The notes under the pieces: generated by a model
Told to the model about the DNA's origin: nothing
The model's database searches: none
Seen by the model: the letters and a program-made list of their open reading frames with translations, nothing else
NCBI GenBank assembly: GCA_038065255.1
Contig: JBBTRI010000010.1
Span: 123,762-158,828 of the forward strand
Direction: 5' to 3'
Source of the DNA: Patescibacteria group bacterium
GTDB lineage: Bacteria > Patescibacteriota > Patescibacteriia > JACQRZ01
Length of the DNA stretch: 35,067 nucleotides
In this document: piece after piece, positions 7,914 through 17,571 of the stretch
Layout of the letters: the number at the start of each line of letters is the position of its first letter
Position numbering within the stretch: the first letter of the stretch is position 1
Made by a program: the position numbers and the translations under genes

Positions 7914-8465
7914 TTAAAGTGTAAGAATATCCTCTTCTTTTTTTGAACCAAATTCATCCGCTCGCGTAGTTGTCAGCTTTGTAAGCTCATCAATCTGTTT
8001 ATAGAGATCATAGCGATCGTCTTCGGTAATTTCGTTTAATTTCTCGCTTTTCTGAACATCTTCCCGCAAAGCATCGCGGACAGCTCGAACGGCAATTTTT
8101 GCCTGCTCCACTTTTTGTCCCACTACTTTCACAAGCGCCTTTCTATTTTCTTCAGTGAGCAACGGCATGACTAATCTAATTGATGAACCGTCGTTTACAG
8201 GATTGACGCCAAGATTTGCCGCCAAGAGCCCTTTTTCAATATCTTTGAGTACAGACTTATCCCACGGAGAAATAAGAATAGTGCGAGCATCGGGAATACT
8301 GAGTGATGCAAGATGCTGCAACTGCGAAAGAGTTCCGTACGCTTCAACCATAAGCCCCTCTACGAGACTGGTACTTGCGCGTCCTGTTCGAAGATTCTTC
8401 AGCTCATCCTGCAAATACGTCAGATGTTTTTCGAATTCACTTTTTTGTTTGTGGATATCAATCAT
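7914..8465 (-). CDS. frr: Ribosome recycling factor
   Basis: The 183-residue product matches RRF throughout: the N-terminal three-helix-bundle start with EKHLTYLQDELKNLRTGRASTSLVEGLMVEAYG, then the domain II ISPWDKSVLKDIEKGL and SSIRLVMPLLTEENRKALVK segments, and a lysine-rich C-terminal helix ending in acidic residues. The family length is 185. RRF with EF-G splits post-termination ribosomes. It sits between the Asp-box lipoprotein gene (10 bp) and rseP (22 bp). Confidence 0.96.
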   Translation of the reverse strand: MIDIHKQKSEFEKHLTYLQDELKNLRTGRASTSLVEGLMVEAYGTLSQLQHLASLSIPDARTILISPWDKSVLKDIEKGLLAANLGVNPVNDGSSIRLVMPLLTEENRKALVKVVGQKVEQAKIAVRAVRDALREDVQKSEKLNEITEDDRYDLYKQIDELTKLTTTRADEFGSKKEEDILTL

Positions 8466-8475
8466 ATTGAAAACA

Positions 8476-9528
8476 TTATAAATAAGGATTTTTTTCTACC
8501 TCTTTCATAAGACCCATATAGATAATCGATAGGTTATTAGGGTCAATCGCAATGACTGAGGGCCACTGGGACGTTGGGAGAACCTGTGCTGTCCAATGAG
8601 CGCCATTGTCTGTGGAATGGTAGAATGTATTTTTTGTTGCATAATAAATCTCATCCTCGTTCGACGGATTCATCGCACCGACGCGCACATCCACGCTGCC
8701 TATTGGCGTAAGCGGGGGAATAAACCGCCAACTCTTTTCCGTTCCTTCAAATTTCCAGAGACCCATCGATGTTGCTAGGAATAACTGTTCTTTTTTGCCA
8801 GATACTTGAGCCGCTCGATAATCACCTCGTTGAAGCTGGATTTCCTTTGGTGGCGTTATGTCTTGCCAGTCACCGCCCTTCGTATAACTTCGAATTACTT
8901 GGGAATCGCGTGAAATAATGGTTACAATTGCTGTATCAAACTGATCAAGGAGAATTTTTGCAATGGGAGTGCGATCACGATAAAATACAGAATTCCATGT
9001 CATCCCTTGATTGGTACTTTTGAAGACATCTCCCGAAAGACTTGCAATATACACCACCATGGGATCGGACGAGTCAAGCGCAATACTGGTAATTCTTGTT
9101 TTCCGAGTTTCATTATAGATGGTTTCCCAACTTTCTGCGCAATTAACGGTACGTAAAACTTTGGTCGGAAGCGCCACAAAAAGCGTACATTTCGCCGTTG
9201 GATCTAGTACAACATCAACAATCTCTTGATTTGCAATCATTTGTGTCCAGTGAATTGCTGCGTTATCACTGATAAACAATCCTTGGGCTTTGGTGCCCAA
9301 AAAAAGATTAAGAGAATTCTTTGGATTAACTGCAAGAAATGTAGCTTCTGCTGTAGTAAGCCTCAGGAGTTTGCCACCCGTACCCTTTACAAGCGATTTT
9401 GACTGCCATGTATTTCCTTTATTCGACGATTGTATAACAGTATCGGAAGACCCCTTTAACGTACATGAGGCTCCGGTAAGCATCAGTGTGAGAATGACAA
9501 TACCAAGTGATGTGTTTGAGGTAGTCAT
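8476..9528 (-). CDS. Asp-box (BNR/sortilin-like) beta-propeller lipoprotein
   Basis: The 350-residue protein starts MTTSN at 9528, has a hydrophobic signal ending LTGASC, so a lipobox-like cysteine at about residue 22, and is probably lipid-anchored at the cell surface. Five or more Asp-box motifs are visible: SSNKGNTW, SDNAAIHW, STNQGMTW, SYTKGGDW and STDNGAHW. They are spaced as in seven-bladed sialidase/sortilin or YCF48-type propellers. The catalytic residues of sialidases are not apparent. The start overlaps the holB stop as ATGA. Function is unknown; binding of glycan or another ligand, or a scaffold for envelope assembly, is inference. Confidence 0.75.
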   Translation of the reverse strand: MTTSNTSLGIVILTLMLTGASCTLKGSSDTVIQSSNKGNTWQSKSLVKGTGGKLLRLTTAEATFLAVNPKNSLNLFLGTKAQGLFISDNAAIHWTQMIANQEIVDVVLDPTAKCTLFVALPTKVLRTVNCAESWETIYNETRKTRITSIALDSSDPMVVYIASLSGDVFKSTNQGMTWNSVFYRDRTPIAKILLDQFDTAIVTIISRDSQVIRSYTKGGDWQDITPPKEIQLQRGDYRAAQVSGKKEQLFLATSMGLWKFEGTEKSWRFIPPLTPIGSVDVRVGAMNPSNEDEIYYATKNTFYHSTDNGAHWTAQVLPTSQWPSVIAIDPNNLSIIYMGLMKEVEKNPYL

Positions 9529-10238
9529 AGGCTTGTGTTCAGGCAAAAAGCATCATATACGCTTTGTTCGCGCACACCGCCACTCCGGCTCATCTGCACA
9601 TTGATTAGTTCGCGATAGAGCAATATATTCACCTTGGGAATGGAATCTTTCTCACGCAAGATTGTACCTTCTAATTCAGAAAAAAATCCGTCACAATCAT
9701 CCTTTGTCAGCGACTGGCATGCTACGAGCTTTTCACCAAGAGAAAGCGATATCAAATGCGAAAGACTCATACTACTCATCCCGCTGATATGAGTACTTTC
9801 GGGCAGTCTCAATACGGCACAGCGAGATGCAACAGTTGGCATGACTCCTAAGCGAGAAAATGCCTTTAATATAAATACACTGTCTGCAGGTGTCTCTTCC
9901 AGTGTTTTAAGTAGTGCATTACCGCTTTCTGCAGTAAGCTCCTCGGCGCATGGTATCAAAACGATCCGAATCCGTCCAGAAATACTCCTTCGCGATAGCT
10001 TCTGCCGCACATCCTGTATTTGCTTAACTGTTATAATAGGATGCTTGCGATCTTCGTCTTCATTTTGGACTGTAATTGTTTCCGATGGTTTAATGTAATC
10101 GATAAATGTTTGTACAAAATCTTTTTCACCATCACCTGTACAACCAACAAAAAGCAGGGCATGAGGAAGCATACCCTCATGATAGAGTCGAACGACATAC
10201 TGCCACATTGGATGCTGTTCTTTTACTATACTATTCAT
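9525..10238 (-). CDS. holB: DNA polymerase III delta-prime subunit (short)
   Basis: The 237-residue product resembles the AAA+ clamp-loader subunit delta-prime. HALLFVGCTGDGEKDF replaces the P-loop, which is often degenerate in delta-prime. RIVLIPCAEELTAESGNALLKTLEETPADSVFILKA is the conserved ATPase-core block, and SRCAVLRL is the sensor 1 / SRC motif. At 237 residues it is shorter than the usual 300 or more, so most of the C-terminal collar domain seems reduced. The start at 10238 is chosen because the longer in-frame extension lies inside the upstream glycosyltransferase gene. It is embedded in an envelope operon, which is odd for a replication gene but happens in compact genomes. Confidence 0.85.
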   Translation of the reverse strand: MNSIVKEQHPMWQYVVRLYHEGMLPHALLFVGCTGDGEKDFVQTFIDYIKPSETITVQNEDEDRKHPIITVKQIQDVRQKLSRRSISGRIRIVLIPCAEELTAESGNALLKTLEETPADSVFILKAFSRLGVMPTVASRCAVLRLPESTHISGMSSMSLSHLISLSLGEKLVACQSLTKDDCDGFFSELEGTILREKDSIPKVNILLYRELINVQMSRSGGVREQSVYDAFCLNTSL

Positions 10239-10251
10239 AGCTGTAGATAGT

Positions 10252-11367
10252 TTAGCATACTGTCTTCTCTCTCGATAGAGAGTCAATGCCACGCGCACAC
10301 GACTTCCACGTGAATCGCTTTGTATTTTCATACCCGATTTCTGTGAGATGAGCGGCATACGATACATCAGAAGCAATTTTTTGCATGGCATTCGCTATAG
10401 ATAGGGCTGATTGTGGATCGATATAAAGCGCTCCGGCACCTGCAATTTCTGGCAGTGAAGTTGTTTGTGAAGTAATAACCGGAACGTGGCATGCTTGAGC
10501 TTCAATTACAGGAATACCAAAACCCTCGTAGAGGCTCGGGAAAACAAATGCAGCACATCCCGACAAAAGCGCTTTCTTCTCATACTCTTCTAACCATGGA
10601 ATATACATAATCCTTACACCCATTTTGTGCGCTTCTTCAATAGCGGCAATGCTTTTTTGAGCTCCATAGCCTTTTGGACCGGCAACGACAAGACAGTGTG
10701 AGGAATTGGAGCGGGAAAAAAGCACGAATCCCTGCACTAAGCTCTTAATATTTTTTCGTTCATCAATTCTACCAATGGTGAGAAAATATGGTTGTTGGAT
10801 GCCATACTTTTCGATAGTCGCTCGAATGGCACTCTTGTCTTGCAAAGCGGCATAGGTTGAATCCAAACCTATATGTACAACGTGAATATTCTCACTCGGG
10901 GTTCTGTAGTTACGAATAATTTCTTGTTTTGTCCATTCTGAAACGGCAACGATTCGCCACGCCTGCTTAAGCGCATACAACGTTGACCATTTCAAATATG
11001 CCACATCTTGCCAGCTCCGATATGTTGTGTGGCAGAAAAAGCCGACATCATGAACGACAGTAATGGTTTTTTGTGGATGAATGAGCGGTAATGCGCTCGC
11101 TGGTATGAGCAATACATCTGGGGGATGAACTAGCATTTCAAGTGAAAGTCTTCCTTGAGTCCAAAAGTGTTTGAATGGCCAGTGAAGTATACGCAAACGA
11201 GAAGAAATGACAGCATCCATATCGCCTGGGGGCATTCGGTCTGTATAAAATATATATTCGTGCTCTGTATCGATGTCTGCCAGTGCTTTCATCAAATGAA
11301 AAACATACCATTCAATGCCGGTTTTTTCTTTCCTAAATGCACGCGATACATCAACACCAATCGTCAT
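10252..11367 (-). CDS. GT4-family glycosyltransferase
   Basis: The 371-residue protein is a GT-B fold retaining transferase of the RfaB/Mannosyltransferase type. The N-terminal half begins MTIGVDVSRAFRKEKTGIEWYV. The C-terminal nucleotide-sugar domain includes YFLTIGRIDERKNIKSLVQGF, VVAGPKGYG, and FVFPSLYEGFGIPVIEAQACHVPVI, with the conserved EGFGIPVIEA containing the E-x7-E motif. It is cytoplasmic and acts on an unknown acceptor. It lies two bases after mreB and 13 bases before holB. With three GT2 genes upstream, it probably belongs to a surface-glycan pathway. Confidence 0.88.
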   Translation of the reverse strand: MTIGVDVSRAFRKEKTGIEWYVFHLMKALADIDTEHEYIFYTDRMPPGDMDAVISSRLRILHWPFKHFWTQGRLSLEMLVHPPDVLLIPASALPLIHPQKTITVVHDVGFFCHTTYRSWQDVAYLKWSTLYALKQAWRIVAVSEWTKQEIIRNYRTPSENIHVVHIGLDSTYAALQDKSAIRATIEKYGIQQPYFLTIGRIDERKNIKSLVQGFVLFSRSNSSHCLVVAGPKGYGAQKSIAAIEEAHKMGVRIMYIPWLEEYEKKALLSGCAAFVFPSLYEGFGIPVIEAQACHVPVITSQTTSLPEIAGAGALYIDPQSALSIANAMQKIASDVSYAAHLTEIGYENTKRFTWKSCARGIDSLSREKTVC

Positions 11368-11369
11368 GG

Positions 11370-12380
11370 CTATTTTGTTGCTAAAATACTTCTCTTATAC
11401 GCATCGAGGTTTTCCAAAACAATACCGGTACCCTTTGCGACACACAACAATGCTTCATCGGCAATATATGATGGGATACCCGTAGCGCGTGTTACCAACT
11501 GGTCTAAATTGCGAAGCAAACAGCTGCCCCCCGACATAATAATACCTCTATCAATAATGTCTGCCGCAAGTTCGGGTGGTGTATTCTGAAGCACAGTTTT
11601 GAGCGCAGAAATAATACCATCAAGTTCATTTGACACCGCATCGGTTACATCATCTGATGTTACACTAATTGTTTTTGGCAGTCCGGTAAGCATATCGCGT
11701 CCACGCACTTCCATTGTGAGCTTATCATCAAGATAGAGTGCTGAACCAATAGTTATTTTGATTTCTTCTGACGTTCGCTCCCCTATCGCAAGTCCGTACT
11801 TTTTTCGAACATATTCCATAATTGCATAATCAAACTTATTCCCGCCGATACGCACTGACGTTGAAGCAACAACCCCACCCAATGAAATAACGGCAATTTC
11901 TGCAGTGCCGCCTCCAATATCAATGATCATATGGCCGGATGCATTGCCAATAGGAATATTGGCACCGATTGCTGCAGCAACCGGTTCTTTAATAATATAT
12001 GCAGCCTTTGCGCCGCTCGCGAGCGTAGCATCGATAACTGCACGGCGTTCGGTAGATGTAATGCCTGCAGGAACCGCCACCATGACTTCCGGACGGAAAA
12101 TACGAAAACCGCCGAGTGCTTTGTTCACAAAATACCGCAGCATTGCTTCTGTCGTGCGATAATCTGCTATTACTCCGTCTTTAAGTGGGCGATAGGCAAC
12201 AATGGTATCTGGCGTTCTTCCAAGCATTTCTTTTGCCTCTCTGCCAACAGCAAGAACTTTTTTATCAATAATGGAAATAGCAACAACTGATGGCTCATTT
12301 ATGACAATGCCGCGTTTGGGGATATGAACCAGAATATTTGTCGTTCCAAGATCAATGCCGAGTTTTGGTGTAAATGCCAT
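11370..12380 (-). CDS. mreB: Rod-shape-determining protein MreB
   Basis: The 336-residue actin-like ATPase shows the family motifs: phosphate-1 GIDLGTTNILVHIP at residues 7-20, phosphate-2 DIGGGTAEIAVISLGG near 155-170, connect-2 region, and adenosine motif GGSCLLRNLDQL near 285. MreB polymerises on the cytoplasmic membrane and guides the elongation machinery. MreC, MreD and RodA are not seen in this window. The gene lies four bases after the DUF4012 gene and two bases before the GT4 gene, so shape control and glycan export are probably co-expressed. Confidence 0.95.
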   Translation of the reverse strand: MAFTPKLGIDLGTTNILVHIPKRGIVINEPSVVAISIIDKKVLAVGREAKEMLGRTPDTIVAYRPLKDGVIADYRTTEAMLRYFVNKALGGFRIFRPEVMVAVPAGITSTERRAVIDATLASGAKAAYIIKEPVAAAIGANIPIGNASGHMIIDIGGGTAEIAVISLGGVVASTSVRIGGNKFDYAIMEYVRKKYGLAIGERTSEEIKITIGSALYLDDKLTMEVRGRDMLTGLPKTISVTSDDVTDAVSNELDGIISALKTVLQNTPPELAADIIDRGIIMSGGSCLLRNLDQLVTRATGIPSYIADEALLCVAKGTGIVLENLDAYKRSILATK

Positions 12381-12383
12381 ACG

Positions 12384-14276
12384 TTACTTAAATGTGATAG
12401 AGTATTCCTTATCAGTTTGAAGAAGTGATTCGAACTCAACACTTCCAAGCTCTGACTTTGACGTTGATCCGATCAGTGGGCTATATGAAGCAATCGGACG
12501 GACAAAATGCGCAACAACAGAAATCTCTTGCCCAATAACACCGCTCTGCTTCTGAACAAATAATGTATACAACCCTTTTTTGACATCTTCTTCTACGTGT
12601 TTTGGAAGCTGATATTCAATGGAAAGGGTACCTGTTTTTTGGGGTTCAATCTCAATGAATGCGCCGAGAACCATCTTACCATGCTCTTGAGAAATCTCAA
12701 GGGGAATAGGGGAAGAAATATGCGAACTTCCTTGAGGAATAAGAATTCGAACATAATCCTTATACGTGGTAGACGTCCATGAAAATGTTCCATTATTTGT
12801 ATAGGTGAGAAGTACTTTTGCTTTCAGGACGCCGTCATCATTTTCCTTAATAGTATATGAAATCTTCTTATCCATCACGGCATCTGTTTTTAAACTGATG
12901 ATGTTGCTATCCACAACCATAAGGTAATCACTCGATTTCTGAAGAACTTCTCCGCTCCAGCCATGATCTTTCAAAAATTGAAAAAGGTCGCTATCGCGCG
13001 TATAGGCCATAAGCGTCTTTTCAGCCAAGCGGGCGCGCATGACGCCGAATATCCCTTCCCACTCCACTATGCTTAATTTCGCAATGCGCCGGATAAGCTC
13101 ATCCGCAATCAATCGAATAACGTCCTTGCGCTCAGATCTGGCAATACCCCTTCGTTCATAACCTTTTTCAACTTGGTATTCCAGTTGATCGCGCAATTGA
13201 TCGGGATCGAAATTAAGATCCTCCACGGATACAGGACCAACGATCCGCATAAGCGATGATATGACATCTGGAGTCAAGGTAAGTACGGCATCAATTTTTT
13301 TAGTGCCGCCCTCGCGCGCATAAAACCAGAGGGCCTGCCGTGCAGCAGTAGGAAAATCAGGAGACCAATTTGAATCACGCAAATACCATGCGCGTATGCC
13401 ACCATACGTACGCAACGGTTTTGGCGGTGGAATGCGCAAGTGTTTTGCATTGTCATCAAAATTATAAATATTATCGGTAAAAAATGATTTAATTTCTCCA
13501 TTACGAAGTGTAAGAATTCCATATGATCCAATAAATCCTCCTGTTGCGCGCACCTCCGCATTGTTTTGGAATAGCAAAAGATACGTCATCTCGCGGTCAT
13601 GTCCAAGAAGTGCGGGTGCAACTGATAGATAGGGTACTGCGGCATCTAGTATATCTCGCACCCTTTGTGCATGATTATACAATGCCTGCTTAAGCGGCAC
13701 TGCCTGGCTTGGAAGTGAAGTATCTGAAATTTTTTCAAGCCGCTGCAGCAAGAGATCTAACGAAGCACGCGAACCTGTTATTGACGGCAGTCCGGACGTT
13801 AGTATGTCTAATATGCGTTTCTTATCTTGCTCCGACAATTCCTTAATATGTGAATCTCCCTCCTGCACAAGAAGAATTGTTTCCAGTGGAATAGTAATTT
13901 TTGAAAGATCGTATCCCACGCTCACAAAAAGGTCTACAAGCGATATAAGTGTGAGAGTTTCTTTCTGATAGGCTTGAAATGGTGAAAAAGAAACGGTAAA
14001 TGTGGGGGCGCTTGAGATCTGTAATTTCAGTTCGGCAAGGGCTTGCCGAGAGATTGCAAGACTGTCTTGAATTCTTGAATATCGAAAGTGCTCAACATCA
14101 CTTTTAATACTTTCGAGTGACGATGATAGCGTAGAAAATATATGAGCTACTCGCGCTACATCGCGTCCGCCAATCCAAATGATACCGCCAATCCAAAGAG
14201 CAATAAGAACAATACAGCCGATAATTATGCTTTTAAGATGACTTTGCTTTCGCTTATGAAAACTAAGTCCGTGCAT
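12384..14276 (-). CDS. DUF4012-containing surface protein
   Basis: The 630-residue protein has a basic N-terminus, one membrane anchor at about 15-38 and a long extracytoplasmic part. A helical segment (about 45-180) precedes the DUF4012-like core, with the conserved-looking LLLFQNNAEVRATGGFIGSYGILTLRNGEI near 231-260 and LRDSNWSPDFPTAARQALWFY near 295-316. DUF4012 proteins are frequent in Actinobacteria, Chloroflexi and Patescibacteria and are often next to polysaccharide or LCP genes. Their function is not established. The first 14 bases overlap the upstream GT2 gene. A role in surface-polymer attachment is inference. Confidence 0.8.
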   Translation of the reverse strand: MHGLSFHKRKQSHLKSIIIGCIVLIALWIGGIIWIGGRDVARVAHIFSTLSSSLESIKSDVEHFRYSRIQDSLAISRQALAELKLQISSAPTFTVSFSPFQAYQKETLTLISLVDLFVSVGYDLSKITIPLETILLVQEGDSHIKELSEQDKKRILDILTSGLPSITGSRASLDLLLQRLEKISDTSLPSQAVPLKQALYNHAQRVRDILDAAVPYLSVAPALLGHDREMTYLLLFQNNAEVRATGGFIGSYGILTLRNGEIKSFFTDNIYNFDDNAKHLRIPPPKPLRTYGGIRAWYLRDSNWSPDFPTAARQALWFYAREGGTKKIDAVLTLTPDVISSLMRIVGPVSVEDLNFDPDQLRDQLEYQVEKGYERRGIARSERKDVIRLIADELIRRIAKLSIVEWEGIFGVMRARLAEKTLMAYTRDSDLFQFLKDHGWSGEVLQKSSDYLMVVDSNIISLKTDAVMDKKISYTIKENDDGVLKAKVLLTYTNNGTFSWTSTTYKDYVRILIPQGSSHISSPIPLEISQEHGKMVLGAFIEIEPQKTGTLSIEYQLPKHVEEDVKKGLYTLFVQKQSGVIGQEISVVAHFVRPIASYSPLIGSTSKSELGSVEFESLLQTDKEYSITFK

Positions 14277-15072
14277 ACGTCATGGGATATTTCAAAAAAT
14301 ATCGTATACCATCAATAATGTGGATTCTCGTGGCAGTATCTCGTATTGAATGGAGTCCCATCCGCTGTGCAGATTGCCGCTTATGGAGATGAATAAGCTG
14401 AGCGCTACTATGATAGACGACTCGGAATCCATTCTGCCAAAAACGCATACACCAGTCGGTATCACTGAAGTAAAGAAAAAAACGTTCGTCAAACAGACCA
14501 ACCTTTTGCACTGCCGATCGTCGCGCAATCAGAAAAGCTCCCATGAGGGAATCTACATCTGTGGGGCCATTCACCTCAATATCTTTCATCAAAAATGCTT
14601 CGATATGTTTTCGAGCAAATGGCAGCTTGCCTATCCATAATCGACGATACACCGGCGTAAGTAAGCGATAAAATCTATAGTATGATTCTTGAATGCTGCC
14701 ATCCGGATTCAAGAGTCGTGGGCCAACAATGCCGACATCCTGATGGTCATGTAAAAACCGATAGAGCATTTCTAAGGCACCAGATAACAATGTAACATCT
14801 GCGTTGGAAATGATGATATATTCTCCCCGAGCGGCATTCATACCAACATTATTTCCTGCTGCGCACCCAATATTACGTGCAAGCGGAATATAACGAACAC
14901 GAGGGTATCGCTGCTCGAGAATCTCCTCAAGCCCTGCGTCTCGGCTATTATCAACAACAATAATCTCAAAAGCTAATTGAATATTTGCGCGGTATATATT
15001 CGCAATGCACTCCCGCACCAATTCCTTTGTTCTATAGTTGAGAATAACGAATGAGAATGCCGGTTTGTTCAT
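14263..15072 (-). CDS. GT2-family glycosyltransferase (rhamnosyltransferase-like)
   Basis: The 269-residue GT-A fold protein starts FSFVILNYRTKELVRECI and carries IVVDNSRDAG, the NIGCAAGNNVGMNAARGEY block, and SNADV in place of the DxD metal motif. GAFLIARRSAVQKVGLFDERFFLYFSDTDWCMR supplies the acceptor region. This pattern is closest to WbbL-type rhamnosyltransferases, though the sugar cannot be named. The C-terminus has a short hydrophobic segment and basic residues that could peripherally bind the membrane. It overlaps the DUF4012 gene by 14 bases and is separated from the next GT2 gene by seven. Confidence 0.87.
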   Translation of the reverse strand: MNKPAFSFVILNYRTKELVRECIANIYRANIQLAFEIIVVDNSRDAGLEEILEQRYPRVRYIPLARNIGCAAGNNVGMNAARGEYIIISNADVTLLSGALEMLYRFLHDHQDVGIVGPRLLNPDGSIQESYYRFYRLLTPVYRRLWIGKLPFARKHIEAFLMKDIEVNGPTDVDSLMGAFLIARRSAVQKVGLFDERFFLYFSDTDWCMRFWQNGFRVVYHSSAQLIHLHKRQSAQRMGLHSIRDTATRIHIIDGIRYFLKYPMTYART

Positions 15073-15079
15073 AGATAGA

Positions 15080-16114
15080 TTATATAAAAATGCGCTTCAT
15101 CCATTTCAATAAATCAACTACAGAGCATGTGCGCCTCAATTGAATGATTGACCTCTTCTTTTTCATCACTGCATACATGTTCCATAATTCGCCAAATGCT
15201 TTTAATTGTGTTGGTTCGCAGAGTATCATATAAATACATTTTGCACATTCATAGAATATCATCTGAATGCCGACAAACGGCAAAAGTGCCGCCGGAACAT
15301 TTTTGAAAAGCACATACCAATGATTGCGATACGACCAGTAGCGAATGATATGCGCCCCACGATTGACAACGAGAAATGAACTCTTAGCGCTTCTCACATG
15401 ATAGCATATCGCCTGAGGAATGCAGTAGCTCTTCCACTGCCGTAAACGCATACGATAGGCAAGATCAACATCTTCCTTATACATGAAGAAATCATCATCA
15501 AAATACTCATTCTTTCCTTGTCTGTCAAGCATGCAATCTTCAAGCGCCAAACGTCGATAGAGGGCACATGTTGCAGGTACACCAAATACTTCTTGCTCGC
15601 TTGTACAGTGCGAAGCCGCTAAGCCTGAGTGCGTTAAGTATGCATGCTGACTCTGCGCCAATGATATTCCGCACGCATCTATGGATGCTGCACGTGGAAT
15701 GTCATCGAACGACCGAATACGTATGAGAAGTCCACTTACACTTCCAACATCCGGGTGTTTATCCATGAATGCAATAAGCAGTTCGCAATACGAGGGTTCG
15801 AGAACGGTATCCTGATTGAGAATGAGAATATATTCAGAGCGTGTTGAGCGAATAGCATCGTTATGCGCTCGTGCAAAACCTGTATTTTCCGACGAAAACA
15901 CGCAATCGATTTTCTGTGTATTTTTGCTTATACTAACTCGTGAGCTGTCAGTCGATGCATTATCCCATATCCTATATTCAGCGGGGGGCTTGGTTTGAGA
16001 AGCAACGCTTTGCAGGCAGCGTGGTAAGTACTTCTCGCCGTTGAATGTCACAAGACTGATAGCATACGAGCCTTTTTCATGCGCTCTGAGCGATGCGGGA
16101 CTTTTCTGTAACAT
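15080..16114 (-). CDS. GT2-family glycosyltransferase
   Basis: The 344-residue protein has YAISLVTFNGEKYLPRCLQSVASQT at the N-terminus, RIWDNASTD, NTGFARAHNDAIR, and LNQDT as the metal-binding DxD equivalent. FFMYKEDVDLAYRMR provides the ED catalytic-base motif. The end has a hydrophobic stretch (NVPAALLPFVGIQMIFYECA) suggesting membrane association. The ATG at 16114 has an AGGA about four to six bases upstream. Its first 38 bases overlap the end of the larger glycosyltransferase gene in another frame, an unusually long overlap for this window. Rhamnosyltransferase-like, with donor and acceptor unknown. Confidence 0.87.
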   Translation of the reverse strand: MLQKSPASLRAHEKGSYAISLVTFNGEKYLPRCLQSVASQTKPPAEYRIWDNASTDSSRVSISKNTQKIDCVFSSENTGFARAHNDAIRSTRSEYILILNQDTVLEPSYCELLIAFMDKHPDVGSVSGLLIRIRSFDDIPRAASIDACGISLAQSQHAYLTHSGLAASHCTSEQEVFGVPATCALYRRLALEDCMLDRQGKNEYFDDDFFMYKEDVDLAYRMRLRQWKSYCIPQAICYHVRSAKSSFLVVNRGAHIIRYWSYRNHWYVLFKNVPAALLPFVGIQMIFYECAKCIYMILCEPTQLKAFGELWNMYAVMKKKRSIIQLRRTCSVVDLLKWMKRIFI

Positions 16115-17570
16115 AGAATCCTAAATATCTTCCAAACATAAGTCGTGTTTGGGCATCAATTGCCGGAATTGAACTGAGAAGAATAATAGAAATAGGAAGC
16201 AGAAGCCACTGCAAGATCATAAATAGCACACTAGATACCCCGTGCCGCTTCGAGCGAGGCGGCAGCAATGTCATGGAAACTATACCAATAATAACAATGC
16301 CTGCAAAACTCATATTCAAGAGCAGTTCAAGAATATGAGGTGCGTTTTGAGCAACAATACTGCTTTGCTCTGAATCGCTTACAAACAAAAGGGGGAAGCG
16401 GCCAAGAAGAAGTATGATAAATGGCGCTGTTGCCCAGGTATACATGCCTTCGGTCTGATTCCAAAGTATTTTTAAGCGTTTACCGATTGGGATCATCCGA
16501 TTTTTCAAGAAATTTTCAACAAGATAGGGAAAATGTTCCACGCCCCATGCCCATCGCCTCTGTTGTTTGTACAAATTCACCAAACTCTTCCATGTCCCTT
16601 CAGCTAATACGGTATCCATTGAGACAGGTATAAAAAGTGGTGTAACTTCGTAATCTCCGTTATATCGCATAAAGCATTGTAGGAAAATTCGCGAATCCTC
16701 ACTAACGATTGTAGGATCCCAATACCCAACATCAACAAGCGCCTGAAATGGCATACTGTGAGACGAAAAGGTAAACAACCGATCAGGCCGCACGAGTTCA
16801 GTCATGAGCCAAAACGTCGTACTAAATGCTGCGAGGCGCATCGGCGCGGGAGAATCCCAGATATTATTGTTATAGAGCACAACCGGCTGGTAGCTTGAGT
16901 GTGTTCTATTCGGATGGGAAAGGTACGCCGATGTCAGGCAGGAAAAGTAGTCCTGATGCACAATCGTATCGATATCAAAAGCTGAAACAATCACACGCTC
17001 ATAGGAAATATTGAGCTGATCTATAAGCGTCTTCGATTGCACGCCCATGTAATGAAGGTTTGCTCCTTTTGTTTTTATTTCTCCTGCAATCCCATCCGGA
17101 TGGATAGTGGTAAGAAAGCGAGTAAAGACAGTTGAATATTTTTTTTTCATTACTTCCATTACTTGCAAGGCATGTGGCTCATTTCGCCCCTCCCCTCCAA
17201 GCACCACAATCATCCTGTCTGAGGGATAGCGCGATTGGGCAAGAGCAATAAGTGCCGTATCGACTATCTCAGTACTTTCATGCACAAACGGTAGGCATAT
17301 GAGGTGATAGACGGATTGCCAATCGTTGTGCGCGCGCAATGCGGCATTCCAATCTGTTTTCATTGATTGCCTATACGTCCTCCATGCAAGAATGAGAAAA
17401 ATAAGAAAATAGGCAACTCGGAAAAGCCAATACAAATCGAACAAAAGAATAAAATAGATCACCCAAAATGGCTTGACGATCGACAGTACTACTCCAGAAA
17501 AAAAAGTGATCCAGACAAGCATGCCTGGAATAATTTCCATTCTGCGATACATCCGTGATTTTGTTTTCAT
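16077..17570 (-). CDS. Multi-pass GT2-family glycosyltransferase
   Basis: The 497-residue protein has two or three hydrophobic segments at about 14-65 and three more at 385-480, flanking a cytosolic catalytic core. The core shows SAFDIDTIV (DxD), VSEDSRIFLQCF (ED catalytic base) and KQQRRWAWGVEHF (QxxRW). This set is typical of processive or membrane-embedded GT2 enzymes related to cellulose synthase and hyaluronan synthase. It may therefore both polymerise and export a polysaccharide, although that is inference. The ATG at 17570 follows AAGAGG at four bases, and that site falls in the left arm of the foldback element just upstream. Confidence 0.82.
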   Translation of the reverse strand: MKTKSRMYRRMEIIPGMLVWITFFSGVVLSIVKPFWVIYFILLFDLYWLFRVAYFLIFLILAWRTYRQSMKTDWNAALRAHNDWQSVYHLICLPFVHESTEIVDTALIALAQSRYPSDRMIVVLGGEGRNEPHALQVMEVMKKKYSTVFTRFLTTIHPDGIAGEIKTKGANLHYMGVQSKTLIDQLNISYERVIVSAFDIDTIVHQDYFSCLTSAYLSHPNRTHSSYQPVVLYNNNIWDSPAPMRLAAFSTTFWLMTELVRPDRLFTFSSHSMPFQALVDVGYWDPTIVSEDSRIFLQCFMRYNGDYEVTPLFIPVSMDTVLAEGTWKSLVNLYKQQRRWAWGVEHFPYLVENFLKNRMIPIGKRLKILWNQTEGMYTWATAPFIILLLGRFPLLFVSDSEQSSIVAQNAPHILELLLNMSFAGIVIIGIVSMTLLPPRSKRHGVSSVLFMILQWLLLPISIILLSSIPAIDAQTRLMFGRYLGFYVTEKSRIAQSA

Positions 17571-17571
17571 A

